NCBI RefSeq assembly: GCF_910596095.1 | Contig: NC_056550.1 | Location: 19,390,001 to 19,454,000 of the forward strand | Reading direction: 5' to 3' | Length of the DNA: 64,000 nucleotides | DNA from: Thunnus maccoyii | Taxonomy: Eukaryota > Chordata > Actinopteri > Scombriformes > Scombridae | Shown: piece after piece, positions 33,906 to 58,158 of the stretch | Numbering within the stretch: position 1 is the first letter of the stretch | How the letters are laid out: each line of letters starts with the position of its first letter | Program-made: the position numbers and the translations under genes | The notes under the pieces: generated by a model | What the model saw: the letters and a program-made list of their open reading frames with translations, nothing else | Told to the model about the DNA's origin: nothing | Databases searched by the model: none

Positions 33906-35694
33906 ACGCAAAGTATCGCTGCCATAGTAAGGTCGATTGAAGGAAATACCATTGTGCAGTTTTTCCAAGCAGATGGGATTGCCAAAGAGTAGCTACAGAC
34001 CGTCAGGACATCTAAGAACAATCACATAGCAACAGACTCAACAGTGCGCATACTGTCATGCAGTACAGAGCAAGAATCCTGAAGAAAAATGTAATATTTA
34101 ATCTGACAATCTGTCGTTTTTTTATTTTATATCAAAGGTCACCTACGGTTAAATAAGGATTGGAGTAATTTTAAGCCACGCCCTGTGCTACTAGAGATGA
34201 AATAAGAAATATAGGCTTATTATGACAGATTTTGTCTGCAAACTTACCGGTTGACTAATGAATAGATAGCTCTCGAAATATGGTTGTCAAGCATTAGTAT
34301 ATGGTTGAACATATTTTGTTTTTACCTGGCTAAAGCGATAGGTCCACTAGACCTCTGCTGTGACGCTCAGCATCTGTCCATCAGTGTGGTCTGACTGTGT
34401 GTGTCTTCAAATATGGACAGATGAGGCTTATTGTTTCACGCCCTTGTCCCTTAAATCTCCGCCCCCCGTACCAATACCAGACGAATCAGCTGGTAGTGTG
34501 ATTGTAACCAATGTGTAAATCCAAAACGAACAAAAATCAGCAAGCAGGACTTGAAAGAAGGTTTGAAGGCTTTTGTCCGTTATCTGGAAATTGTTACAAA
34601 TTGATCCATTTGAATTTGTGGCTCAGTCATCACACCTCAGTCCAAGAAAGCTTTAGTTATAAGGAAATGTCTCTTTTGAACGCATGTCAGAGCCAGATCG
34701 ATGACACCGTAATTAAATTAAATGGACAGTGAAAAAGTAGCCTCTACAACCACACAGAGACATGCCAGTTGCGCTGCAGTCTATATCAGCTAAGCTACTA
34801 CATGCCTTATGAAAATTTATCTTGTTGCCCTCTGGGCGGATCCACCCCTTGGAGGCTCTGGTATCCCGTTAGATAAGTCTTGCACACGTCATGTATTGGC
34901 AGCAAACTTCACCTGAGGTGACCTGGGATCAACTGACAACCAAATTTAATGTAAATCAGAATTATTAATTAGATTTGCCTGGTCTGTCACTTACCAACAT
35001 AAATTTAACATACATGTTCTCTAAAATTTTGATTTAGACCAAGTTCCTCTCTTTTTTTATTTGTTATGGCATATTGCATGCTGTAAACAACATGAGTAAC
35101 CTATAATTGTTCAGAAGTATGTAGTAAATGAAGATGATGAAGATGAAACTACTTAGAGTCAAAACTAGTTTTTTGATGTAAGAACTAATGAATTTTAGAT
35201 TCGGTCAAAACTAACATTTATTTATATAAAATATGCCACTTCAGGGTTGTGTTAACTCTTCAGATTGTGCAACAAACAACAACAACTTATTTGCAGTTTG
35301 GCACATATGTAAATGTGTATTTATAACACCGATACCAGAACACTTACTCTTATAATATACTTTAAATTCGTTGTTTTCAGTGGCTGTCAGTGGGTCTTTT
35401 TGTTTTGCATTTTCAAAAGGAGTGCACACTGATTTATTTATATTGAGTTTTATGAATTCAGATAAATTGAAAAAACCTTATCATTAATCTGTAGTTGAGT
35501 GCGTGTGGGGTCATGGGACCCCCCTTATGTGTTTATCTCATGCAAGCTGCAATGTATCATCTGGAGCCCTTCCAAATGCCACACAGCCTATCTCGGAGGT
35601 GACCGGGTGTGCCCATGTCTTGCCTCATGTATAAAAGCCCCCAGAGTTTGGGCTGATACGGTATTCAACTCAAACCAATCAATCACCGAGCAAA
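33906..35694. other. Unique spacer and promoter of the alpha gene at 35695
   Basis: No gene seen up to about 35500. The proximal promoter is clear: GGGGTCATGGGACCCCCC near 35508, CACAGCCTATCTCGGAGGTGACC (inverted GATA at about 35589), GGGTGTGCCCATG and TATAAAA at 35630-35636, 59-65 bp above the ATG. The same GATA-CACCC-TATA spacing as in the array shows common origin, but the further upstream sequence is unrelated and there is no beta gene head-to-head with it. Confidence 0.6.
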
Positions 35695-36829
35695 ATGAGT
35701 CTCACTGCTAAGGACAAGTCCGTAGTCAAGGCCTTCTGGGCTAAAGCGGCTGGCAAGGCTGACGACATCGGCGGCGATGCTCTGTCCAGGTAAATATGAT
35801 CCAAAATTGACTGATACTGTTCCGAAAATGTATGTTTATTTATTTATTTATTCATTTATTACTTATACTAACTCATTCACTCACTACCCAGGATGCTGGT
35901 CGTGTACCCCCAGACCAAGACTTACTTCTCCCACTGGAAGGACTTGAGCCCTGGCTCTGCCCCCGTGAAGAAGCACGGAAAGACCGTGATGGCTGGAGTT
36001 GCTGATGCTGTGTCCAAGATCGACGATCTGAAGGGAGGTCTTCTCAACCTCAGTGAGCTGCACGCCTTCACCCTGCGTGTGGACCCTGCCAACTTCAAGG
36101 TAGATATCACTTATCGTGATTAACACCATAATTCAGTAAATTGTGGTACTTTAGAGGTTAGATAGAATTTATTCCACAGGTCCCCCTTGTAAAATATATC
36201 ACCATGTTCTTTATTCACTGTAAAATAAATTAGGTTTGTGACCAATTGTGTGTATTTGAGGGTGTGTCACCTTGAGTGACCCCGGGCACAGTGCAGTATA
36301 CGGAATTATTTGGACATTCACAGATTTTTTTTTTTGTTTGTTTATTCACTGTGCACTCCTGCGTACTGGATTTGAAATGAAACAATAAATAAATTATAAA
36401 TTAAGATCCGACGTTTAAAGAAGTCCCAATCAAAGCGCTGTTCAGTCATCGGAGTGCAAGAAAAAAGAGGAAACAGGATGATAAAAATCAGTGATGCACA
36501 CTAGAAGTTACTTTTGGCTATCTTAGCCTTCTATTCCCTGGTCGGAGACTCTCAGTAGGCCTAATATATACAACCTAGGGCCTACTTCCTCAATTATGAA
36601 CAGAAGAAACAGACGTGAGAAGGGCGTAGGGTTTATGATCATCTTAGCCTTGAGAAACGAGCTGGCGATTGATTTAAAACTCATTATGCTCTTTTCACAG
36701 ATCATCGGCCACTGCATTCTTGTGGTCATGGCCATCATGTTCCCCGCTGACTTCACCCCTGAGGTCCATGTGGCTATGGACAAGTTCCTGGCTGCTCTGG
36801 CTCGTGCCCTGTCTGAGAAATACCGATAA
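35695..36829 (+). CDS. Alpha-globin, embryonic type, distal single copy
   Basis: Exons 35695-35789, 35892-36099 and 36701-36829 (95/208/129 nt); 143 codons, one fewer than the array genes because it starts MSLTAKDK, the usual vertebrate start, not MTSLTAKDK. Intron 2 is 601 bp, about twice that of the array copies. Distal His in VKKHGKT, proximal His in LSELHAF. Subtype features [26 protein letters not shown] are shared with the alpha at 11651; IIGHCILVV with a Cys and ARALSEKYR are its own. TATAAAA at 35630-35636. Tail-to-tail with the beta at 40339 across 3.5 kb of simple repeats. Nearest globin to zebrafish hbae by eye. Confidence 0.95.
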
Positions 36830-37486
36830 ACTGCAAACTGCAGGGGCAGATGACGGACAGCAGCATGGGCTTCAATACTCTCTGTTAGTCCGAAGATGAA
36901 TAAATGATCAAAAGCAATGAAATTTTCCTGGTTGTTTGTGTGGTTGAGTGATTTTTTTCTCGATCAAAGGGTTTCAAGTCAACAGCATGCATGACATCAA
37001 TTTAATTCAAATAAACTGTCAGCAGCATTTTATTATTGATAGAAAAATATAAAGAGCAGAGGGTCCTTGTTTTGTTTTTTGACATGCATCATGAATCACC
37101 AAAGGAAAACAGGTCAGAATGAATGCAGAATAAATTCAGACTCTTCTCACTTATAATTTCGAAGAATAAGTTCAAGGGACTCTCTATTAATACTACTATA
37201 AAAATAAATATAGGCCACAGTACACAATTTATACCGTGAAAAACTTATGTTCAGAGGTGGAAGTATTAGGGATCGTTGGTCAAAGTTGCAATACTATCGC
37301 AAGGTGAGAACAGGTTTTTTAAATCAATTATTAAGTCCTATTCACATTTTCGACACAATACACTAAAAAGTAAAAGTACTCGTTTTGAAGTGACCACTTT
37401 CAAAAATGTTAAATTATGATATATAACGAATCATTATTGAATAATATCTAATAAGACGTTATACTTAATTCGAATTCATAATGTCA

Positions 37487-37610
<124 letters not shown>

Positions 37611-37785
37611 TATTTATTTATTTTATTTATTATTTATTTTTTAACCATTTAAGTTGTAGTACCATATCCAAACAACCAGGTGGCGAACAATTCCATCTGA
37701 ATATCATACATCATATATTATGGATGTATTTATGGATGTATAGCTTTAGCTTTAGAGTTTTACAGACGTCTCTTTTCTCTTACAG

Positions 37786-37917
37786 TGTTGGTCTATGGGG
37801 AAAATGCTTTTTGGGCCGCAGGGGGATTTTTCGCTGCAATACCGCAAGTGGCCACTGGGGGGAAAAAATGGCTGCAAGGCTGAGCGGCGGCGCCCTATCC
37901 AGCTCTTATTATACATC
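37786..37917. repeat. Dispersed repeat, shared with 11083-11145
   Basis: GTTGGTCTATGGGGAAAATGC followed by GGGCCGCAGGGGGATTTTTCGC and GGCGGCGCCCTATCCAGC. This is common in fish genomes as I remember it; its class is not known to me. Confidence 0.5.
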
Positions 37918-38058
37918 CCTGTCAAATATATATATATATATATAATAACATCAGTATTTTTGTCTCTCTGTCATTTTGAGATATTGCATCATAAATTCAA
38001 AATGACGGAGGGTAGAGGAGATGCAGTAGCTCAGGACTATCTGTTAAATCCTTTTATT

Positions 38059-38094
<36 letters not shown>

Positions 38095-38568
38095 AAAAAA
38101 AAAGAAAAAGAAAAGTTTTTCCACCAAATAAAATGTTAGAAATACTTTAATCGAGTTTTCAATAGGCTGATATTTTTCTTGTACATTTTTTTCTGTGACT
38201 GAAAAAACATCTGTCCACTCCAATGGACGTTATGCACCAAAGGGGTATATTCTGCCTATCAGGCCTATATATAGATTCTGCCTTATTTTATATGTTTTAT
38301 TTAAAAAATTATGATATATATGTGTGTTTGTGTGTGTGTATTTGTGTTTGTCAGCCTGTTAGCTTGTTAGCCTGTAGATTCCGCCCTTTTTGTATGTTTT
38401 ATTTAAAAATATGATATAATTTACACTTGAATAGTTTTATTAAAAAGCAATATTAAATATTCCTCAGATTGTATCCTTCATTTCAGTGGTTACAGTCTGG
38501 TTGCATATAAACATGTAGATTTATACGAGGACAGGGATGTGTGTGCATGATTGCGTTTGAGTGTGTGG

Positions 38569-38582
38569 TGAGAGAGAGGGAG

Positions 38583-38648
<66 letters not shown>
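38569..38648. repeat. (GA)n microsatellite
   Basis: About 35 GA units with one early interruption, followed by (TG)n. A polypurine strand of this length can form triplex DNA. Confidence 0.95.
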
Positions 38649-38650
<2 letters not shown>

Positions 38651-39403
38651 TGTGTGTGTGTATTTGTGCTGTCAGTGTTGGTGGAATCAAATGATACTAT
38701 GATCCTTATTTTTATCGTTTATTTTATAGCCATGTAATAGAGTATATAGATATAGAGTATGTTTGTCCTCTCTCTGTTCCCGTTGGAAAATCATTGACTT
38801 CTTTTGAAAATTGATGAAATACAGTATGTTAGTAGGTTGTAAGTGTTGGTGGAAGAAGGTATGATTCTTGTTTTAACTGTTTCTTAAAAGTTGTCCACTT
38901 TTTTTTGGCCATGCCATTGTGAAATGAATAAAATGTTTTTCAGATGTCCCCCCTACTGTTGTTGTCATTTAATGTTCCTATGTGTATTAATACCATTTTC
39001 TCTTGGTAAATGTTAATATCTTAATAGGACTTTTTTTTTTTTTACCCATTTTGATTTCCATTGAGTCACTTTTTATACCGTTGTTGCATCAACTCCTAAT
39101 TCCTTCAAAATACAATATAATTTAAAAAAGAAAGTTATTCGCATGATTTTTCACTTTTTTAAGAGCATGCATGTATATAAATAATGTAAACAATTACGTT
39201 CAATATTTAATATGTATAATAAATAATTAAAAACGTTTTTGCATTTTAATATTTTGTACCTTATTTGAATATTCAGGCTATAACTAGCCTACTTTGTTCT
39301 TCTACCCCCTTTTCTTTTACTCCACTACATTTATTTGACAGCTATAATTATGTAATAAAATATGACGAATTCTTATGGATCACTAGTTAAAATGCACCAA
39401 TGT

Positions 39404-39405
<2 letters not shown>

Positions 39406-39470
<65 letters not shown>

Positions 39471-39471
39471 T
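39406..39471. repeat. (TAA)n microsatellite
   Basis: About 21 units of ATA/TAA in a row. Confidence 0.95.
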
Positions 39472-40338
39472 ATGCATAGAGTACTTTTGATCCTTAAGTA
39501 CATATGATATGTTGGATAATACTTCTGTACTGTAATGTTTGCCAGACTTTTACTTGAATCTCATTTCAGATTGCGGTATTGCAGCTTTGACTAAAAGATC
39601 TAAATACTTCTTCTACCACTGAACATTTATATTGTGACCTATTTCACAATACAAATTTTTACATCGTTGTGAATTGCAACAGCAAATACGTTTTTGCTAG
39701 AAACGTACAGTAATGCTGGCTGAAGGTTTACAATACATCAATAACATGAATTACGTTTGCTCTCAACACAATGAGAAAAAGTTGTTAATTAACGTGTTTG
39801 TTAAGGTGCAAAAATGTTGATGTTGAAAGTGTGAGTGGCATTTTCAGAGACAACTTGATTCTTTATGTCCAGCATCTGCTAAAAGCATTATCCAAACTTT
39901 TTATGGTTATGTTTAGCCACTGCTGCACTTGGTTCAGGTTAGAGAAAGATCATAGTCTTCGTCTAATACAGAAAAAACGGCAATGACTTGAAGCTCAGCA
40001 TGTTTATTAACATCTAAAACGAAACGTCCATCTTAACGAACTTTAACCAAAGTGCTTTTGCTGCCTGGATCTAACCACACCCTCACTCCGGGCTTCATTC
40101 ATTCGATAAAACGTTGCATATGAACATAATCCAAGCAACGTTTTGTGAACACAGTGTAATTGGGAAAAGAATTTAATTGTATATAGACGTCATTTTGTGA
40201 TATGACCACAAACACAGACTGGGGGAAACAGCTTGTTGGATATGCTTATTGTTTTATTTGTTTATGCTCTTGAGACATGATAAAACCAAAAGCTTTTAAA
40301 CAAAATCTCAGCATGTGATGGTCCTCTGTTGCAGCTCT

Positions 40339-41024
40339 TTAGTGGTACTGCCTTCCCAGGGAGCTCACAACCACCGCCAGGAACTTCTGGAAAGCTTCCT
40401 GGACATCAGCATTGAAGTCCTTGCCCATCTTGCTAGCAACCACAATGGTCAGGCAGTCAGCCAGCAGCTGCAACACAACAAGCAGAAAACATCAACAACA
40501 TGAAGGGTGAGCTGTTTTTGGAATGATTATTGAATATGTATAATAACAGTCACAGCAGTTTCCATAAATCATTACCCTGAAATTATCAGGGTCCACGTGC
40601 AGTTTCTCGGAGTGCAGCACGCTCAGCTCAGCATAGGTATCCTTGATGTTGTCCATGTTCTTCACAGCACGGTCCAGACCGTGGAGGATGGTTGTTCCAT
40701 GTTTGGCAATCATGGGGTTAGCCATGATGGCTTCGGCGTTGTAGAGGTTTCCAAAGTTGCCGAAATACCTCTGGCACCAGGGGTAGACGACCAGGCACCT
40801 GGGGAAACATGTAAAAACATCCATAACTCCCAATTCTATGAGTGTCAAAGAACACATTACTGCTTCTTTTGTGTATTTACATGAAGGAAAATGAAAAAAA
40901 AACAAACAAACAAAAAAAAAAACATGTCACACCTGGCAAGAGTTTCAGCGCCCACGGTCTCATAGTTCATCTTGGAGAAGATGTCCTGGATGGCGGCACG
41001 CTCGGCGTCTGTCCACTCGACCAT
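40339..41024 (-). CDS. Beta-globin, embryonic type, distal single copy
   Basis: Exon 1 40933-41024, exon 2 40576-40798, exon 3 40339-40467; 147 codons. Intron 1 is only 134 bp, against about 210-230 bp in the array. Starts [20 protein letters not shown] and ends LGRQYH. Own features: AETLAR at the end of exon 1, [22 protein letters not shown] before intron 2, [12 protein letters not shown]. Shares YPWCQRYF (Cys38) and Ser F9 with the array. The minus-strand promoter has AATAAAAG at about 41077-41084, an ATTGG box (CCAAT orientation reversed, about 41120) and CGATAAGG (about 41174). It is the globin nearest nprl3 and head-to-head with it across 4.65 kb. Confidence 0.95.
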
Positions 41025-44000
41025 TTTGCTGTCTTTAGATTTGTTTTACGAATCCTGCTTTGTCAGTGCCAGATGCGTCTTTTATTACAAACGCTTCTCT
41101 CCTCCCAGTAATTTGTGATTGGATGAGCTAGGGCAGTGGGTTGGCCATGTATTGCACTGCGGATTCGCAAAAACGATAAGGACAGGACAGATCTGCACTG
41201 CTTAGATTGTGTCTGAAGCAGGACGAAGTCTTCTGCAACTTGCATGCTATCTGACATCATCCAAAAATTACGGTCTATTGTGAATTCTCGTAAATACACT
41301 AAAACACTAAAACAAATTGTTGTATAAGAATTGGGCGTGGTCAGATTTGTAAAGCGCTTTAATGATTTTTTATACTTTATTGAGATATTATTTGAGTTCG
41401 TTTCAATGATTATTTTTGTTGGAAAGCATCCCATTTGAATTTTAAAGACAACAAGTAGGCCTATTCTGATTTCTTACCTATTTGCAATAAATAATAACGT
41501 TCATTTTAAAATGAAACGGTGATGTGGTTTGATTAACCACACAAAAAGTAATAAATCCAGTAAAGGGCGTGCCTACACGTCAGGGGGTTCTGGCTACATG
41601 TCCAGACGTGATATATCAATTGAAAATAAAACGGACAATCAGTGAAACGTATGTTGACTATCAGGTGTTAGAGTCAGGAGGGAGACAGTTCTCCTGAGGC
41701 CTGTGATGGATGTGCCACTGCTGTCCAGTGTCAGTAACACGGTTACTTTACAGTGTGACCCAACGCTAGATGGAAATAGGTGACTGAATCACTCAAAATT
41801 GAATTGTTCTGGCAAAACACATAGCAGAGTTTTAGTCAGAGTAGACTAAATACAGTTTCTGGGAAACGTGGGTATAAATGGCTTTTGAAGGACACCATAT
41901 GCATATGGAAATGTGCTCAAGACAAAGACGAGCAGAACTGACAAGATACAGTATAACAACAGAAACAGGTGCATTCAATGGTGAGTCATGCTTAGTAACA
42001 GGAAACATTTTCCTGCTGTGTAACGCTGACCGGGGTCAGTAATCTCGGACAGCTCCCTTGTACCTCACCCCTTTAATCAGGCCACGTGGGATCAGGAGCT
42101 GCCTAAGGTGCTCCTTCACTGATTCCAGCACCTCGGACAGCCCCTCCACCGCTGTCAGTCACACCTTCAGGACCTTGGTCAGCGCCGCGGTGTGCTGTCA
42201 TGATACGCTTTATGATATCAAGCAATATCCGTTAGTATGATTTACGCCAGTGTTTCTGTTTGGTAATACCAAACCGTCTCACAAAATGAAACAGTTGAAA
42301 CTTAATGTTATGTTTTATCTATCACCACAATTGTCAGTTGCACATAATTTACTACAGGCCTGCAAGTATAGGCTAATGATTAATGTGTGGCTTAAGTTCT
42401 TATACCTACCAAACTAATTCATCAGTGCCACAAAATGTCTCGATTCATAGTTTTAAAAAGCTCCATTAAGCCTGCTATGGTGGGGGTGAGAATTTGCCTA
42501 CTGACAACATTGTCATGAAATGTGTCAATATTAAATACAATTTCCACTGAGAAAAATAGCTCTAATAACTCCATTTAAACTAAAATCATTTTTTCACAGT
42601 GAGTTGAATAATAGTAAACACTCACCGAGCACTTTATTAAGAACCTCTGTGCTATCTAATGCAATCAAATACAACTGCTCTGCCATAAATTCTACTTATA
42701 CGAAGCTTTTTCATTTTATTTAAAAAAAACAACAAACATGTATAGCCTGCCGCGACATGTCAAAACTAGGTGGCGTGAAAGGTGATTAGATGAATCATAA
42801 AGGAAGACAGAAGAGTTAGACATCATTATATTTCATTATTATTCATTTTATTCACCAAGTCCTTCCATGTTGAAAGGGACGCGGGTGAAGTAGATTTGAA
42901 CTTTTTTTTTTTTTTTTTTTTTTTTTTGAATGTCAAATCAAATTGCACCAGTATCAATTCCAAACCACACATGCATGAAGGAAAAATGCCAGAACACTCT
43001 CAGCCAGTGTTTGAGATAAAAGTAATCACTTCCAAGTCATAAGTTTTTGTGGTTTATTTTACTGATATTTTATTTAAAAATCATGATTTTGAATTAGTCT
43101 GCATAACTTAATTCTGAAAAATACATTGACGGACATGAGGGCAGACTAATTTGAGAGGTTGCTGTGGTCACTGAATGGACAACGCAGACAGCCCTACTGA
43201 CTCATTTCTGCAGGTTTTGGTGCGTACAAAGAGATCTTGAAAAAAAAAACAGCTAGGCCCATGTCTCTAAATTAATCTTCTAACTGTGTATCTGTGGTCT
43301 TAGAAACACTTTTCATCATTCGGCAACCTAAAATGAACATATGTGTTATTTAACTTATCATTGCTAGGGGATTGCCAGTTCTTCTGGCCTCTTGTCACCA
43401 GTTTGAACCGGGTGCGGTCATCTGTAATTAATGATAAGGGTGCTGTCTCGGGCCAAGGGCTGAAAAATGTTGGATTTTTGCCAATATACATCGAGTGTCA
43501 TGTTAGGTCTCTCTCATGTGCACACAAGTCTTTATCTGATGGACTTAAAAGCTTCATTCTGTTGAGTCTGGACCTTGCAATAGCCTAATATTTTTAAAAA
43601 AGGCTCGCCTAGGTTTATGGTGTTTTATTAAGGATGTAAGACCTTCACTAACTTAATAGGTTAACAGTGTGCATGAAATTATTTTTAAGGACACAAACGA
43701 CCTAATACAATGCAAAATCATTTATGTGAATTGGTCCTTGTAGCATAGCTGGAGCTAATAATAAAGTATTTCTAAAATTTATTTCATTTAAATTCTGCAC
43801 CAGTCTGGGTTACAGGCCTGATCATTTTTCATAAATGTGTTCTGTGGTTCAGCTCTATACGGCATGCATTGACTGAATACAAAAAAAGTGCATATATTAG
43901 ATTGACACTGGCATTCAAAATGGTTAGGAATAAAATAGTTATAAAAAGTCTGTGTAGCCCAAAAGATCCCACAACCAGCGAGTGGCGCCATCTGGCGGAT

Positions 44001-44226
44001 TTAATTGGGAAACATGTAGGAACAGATAAATATATTTTGATGGTCTCCTAAAATATAAAAAGCCTACATGGAGCATATTAGGACGATTGCAGTGATGCTA
44101 ATACACTGATAATACTGGACAACTGAGCGGCCTAAATAACAACAACAACAGCAAAAACAACAACGATAAAAGAGCAATAATGTTTTTTTAATGACTGTTT
44201 TCACAAACAGGCAGAAATACAGACAT
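41025..44226. other. Spacer between the last beta and the (GATA)n/Tc1 block
   Basis: Beta promoter to about 41230. Then mostly unrecognised sequence, with a coding-like island on the minus strand at 42045-42205 (separate entry), a T27 run at 42901-42927 and short A-rich tracts. No intact gene seen. A possible TATA on the plus strand (GGTATAAATGGC, about 41871) has no open frame after it. Confidence 0.4.
42045..42205 (-). pseudogene. Coding-like island, unidentified
   Basis: On the minus strand the frame reads ALTKVLKV, one stop, then LTAVEGLSEVLESVKEHL and RQLLIPRGLIKGVRYKGAV ending RDY-stop. The amphipathic Leu pattern and GC-rich third positions stand out against the AT-rich surroundings. 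It looks like a decayed C-terminal exon or a retrocopy fragment. I cannot name the parent. No splice partner was found. Confidence 0.3.

Positions 44227-44305
<79 letters not shown>
44227..44305. repeat. (GATA)n microsatellite, left half
   Basis: About 19 GATA units. Continues in the same register at 45305-45380; the two halves were one tract before the Tc1-like insertion. Confidence 0.92.
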
Positions 44306-44307
<2 letters not shown>

Positions 44308-45304
44308 GTTAAGCCCAAAATTATTTATACCCATGCCAAATTTTGATTTCCTCTGGCTGGAAATGACATAATGCATGTGACAAAAGATGGTAATACATTG
44401 TATCAGAGATGTTAATACTAAATTTTAACTATTTCTATGTTTTTAACATTTTTACGAAAAAAATGCCATGGCTAAAACCAAAGAGCTTAGTGAGGACCTC
44501 CGGTTACGCATTGTGGCCGCTCACAAGACGAGGAAAGGCTATAAAGCCATATCCAAGTGCCTGTGGCCACAGTGCAAAGCATAATCAAAAAGTACAAGGA
44601 GTTCCACACTGTGAAAAATCTCAGAGGGCGTGGTAGGAAGCCAAAAGTGACCCCTGCGCGCTGGCTTCGTCTGTCTTGAAGAAGTGGAGTCCTCCTTGGT
44701 CAGAGTCCATGGAGACCAGCCTTGTGCAGTGTCTGCCGTGAGATGTTGGTAGTGATCCTTGACTTCTTTACGACCCCTCGCACTACCATTCTTTCCAGCG
44801 CAAGGGTCACTTTTGGCTTCCTACCACGCCCCTTGAGATTTTTCACAGTGTGAAACTCCTAATACTTTGTGATTGTGCTTTGCATTGTGGCCATTCCCCG
44901 TCTTGTGAGCAGCCACAATGCGCAACCGGAGGTCCTCACTAAGGTCTTTGGTTTTAGTCATGACTAGTAACTGACTAGAGAATTACTGCATCAGCTGTTC
45001 TCCATAGAGTGCTCCAGAACATGGTAGAAATTACCAAGACCATTTGGGATGGTATAGAAGGTTGCATTTCTCAAAAATTTGCGACAATTTCAAGGGGTAT
45101 GAATAATTTTGGACATGGCATTTTTTCAGTAAAAAAGAAATTGTTAAAATTGTTAAAATTTATCATTAACGTCTCTAACACAATGTCTTGCCGTCTTTTG
45201 TCACATACTTATGTCATTCCCAGCCAGAAGAAACCTATTGGTTAGATAAAATTTCACTATAAATCAAAATTCGGCATGGGTATGAATAATTTTGGGCTTA
45301 ACTG
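44306..45304. mobile_element. Tc1-like foldback element in a (GATA)n tract
   Basis: 999 bp bounded by TA dinucleotides. Ends GAGTTAAGCCCAAAATTATT (left) and AATAATTTTGGGCTTAACTG (right) are inverted copies of a Tc1/mariner terminus. The interior is itself a palindrome. From 44468 on the plus strand it encodes the start of a Tc1 transposase (MAKTKELSEDLRLRIVAAHK, helix-turn-helix region). From 44960 on the minus strand the same start recurs (MTKTKDLSEDLRLRIVAAHK) and continues for about 250 bp. Neither copy has the DDE domain, so it is a non-autonomous head-to-head duplication of the 5' third of a Tc1 element. Confidence 0.9.

Positions 45305-45380
<76 letters not shown>
45305..45380. repeat. 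(GATA)n microsatellite, right half
   Basis: About 18 GATA units to the right of the Tc1-like insertion. Ends at CATTGAGTAGCC. Confidence 0.92.
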
Positions 45381-45676
45381 CATTGAGTAGCCTTTCGTTG
45401 AAGCAAGGGGAATCATGTAGTTGTCTCTGTTCCCTGTCGAACAATTTTCAGGGTGACACAAAACAATCGCAAGAATACGCGGATGAGCGGTAGGGAGTAA
45501 CGTTACTTGACAGTCAGGCCTCAACCTTTAAACCAGTTATATTGTAGTTTTCCCACCGTCAGTGTGTGTGAGAGTGTGTTAAACATTAATACGGGCTAAC
45601 CTACTGGTTGGTTGGTTCAGTTTGCGACCGACTTTACACGAGTCGCAGCTAGCGTAAAGTTAGCTATAATGCTAAC
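45381..45676 (+). promoter_or_regulatory. nprl3 promoter and 5' UTR
   Basis: Short region between the microsatellite and the nprl3 ATG. No TATA box. CpG-containing blocks (GACCGACTTTACACGAGTCGCAGC, about 45627) fit a housekeeping promoter. Start site not resolvable. Confidence 0.5.
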
Positions 45677-57210
<11,534 letters not shown>

Positions 57211-58158
57211 TGGCACAAAGACGGTATCAGCCCCCATGGAAAAGATGTCAGTTCGACAGCGGTTAATAGCCTGCTGTGCTCACAGCTAAGTACTGTTGCT
57301 CAACAATGTTTTAAAATGAGCTCATTTGCATTAATGTGTGCAGATTTACGAAATGTAGAACGCATTTTTTTTCCTTTATGAGCCAAATATTGTTTACAAT
57401 ATTAAATTATTTTGTACATACCAGACACGCCTCGAGTGTTCACTCTGAATCCTGGGGGGGATTAGCTTAGTGGGGGTTTGACATCATCTTCCCCTTGTCC
57501 CAGATGTGTTAGATCATCTGTACTGACCACAGAGGGGTACACACTGAGTAATGATCATTCCAGACCTCCAGCTACCTCTCCTCAGGAATCCCAGAGGTGG
57601 GGAGAGAAAGACAGAGAGAAAAGGAGGACTCCAAACATCAGACAGGGCTGTTTTTGCTTTGAGGGAAGCAGAGCGTTCCAAACATCTGCAAAATCACTGA
57701 GTCACTGAGAGGAGAATTTCTCAAGTATGAATGTTTATTTAAAAAGATGGAATGAGAAAAGGTACATTTCAGAACAGAATTTTTTTCCCCAATGTAGGCA
57801 TTGATAAATTGTGACTTATAAATAAATGCTAATCTAGAACTTTACAGTACAAATTTGCATCAGTACCATGAAAATATGGTGCCAAAATATGTTAATGCTT
57901 ACAAAACGGATGAGAAATATTTTTGGATGATTTATGCAGATTAGAATTTATATTTTTGGACGTTATTCAGCCATCTTAACTTTCTGAGGACTAAAAATAT
58001 TAATGGACTTATTTCATCCTACTTGTGTAAGAAGTAGTGTATCCCAGCAAAGGAAATAGAAACTTCTCAAGTTTTTATACTGCCTGTCAAGTTCTGCTGA
58101 CATTCAGCTCCCCTGTGACAGACTTCACATCTGAGGAATCTAAATCCTTCACTACAGT
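57211..58158. other. Convergent 3' flanks of nprl3 and mpg
   Basis: 948 bp between the two stop codons. ATTAAA at 57401-57406 can end nprl3. TTTATT at 57734-57739 gives AATAAA on the minus strand, 420 bp past the mpg stop. A single TGAGTCA at 57698-57704 stands without GATA partners. No gene seen. Confidence 0.6.

Noticed and set aside
44227-45380. Dense GATA tetranucleotides as a GATA-factor enhancer near nprl3
   Set aside because: A simple repeat with no partner CACCC or MARE sites; GATA microsatellites are common and usually inert.
57698-57704. TGAGTCA between nprl3 and mpg as a second MARE enhancer
   Set aside because: A single 7-mer without nearby GATA or CACCC sites is expected by chance in this length.
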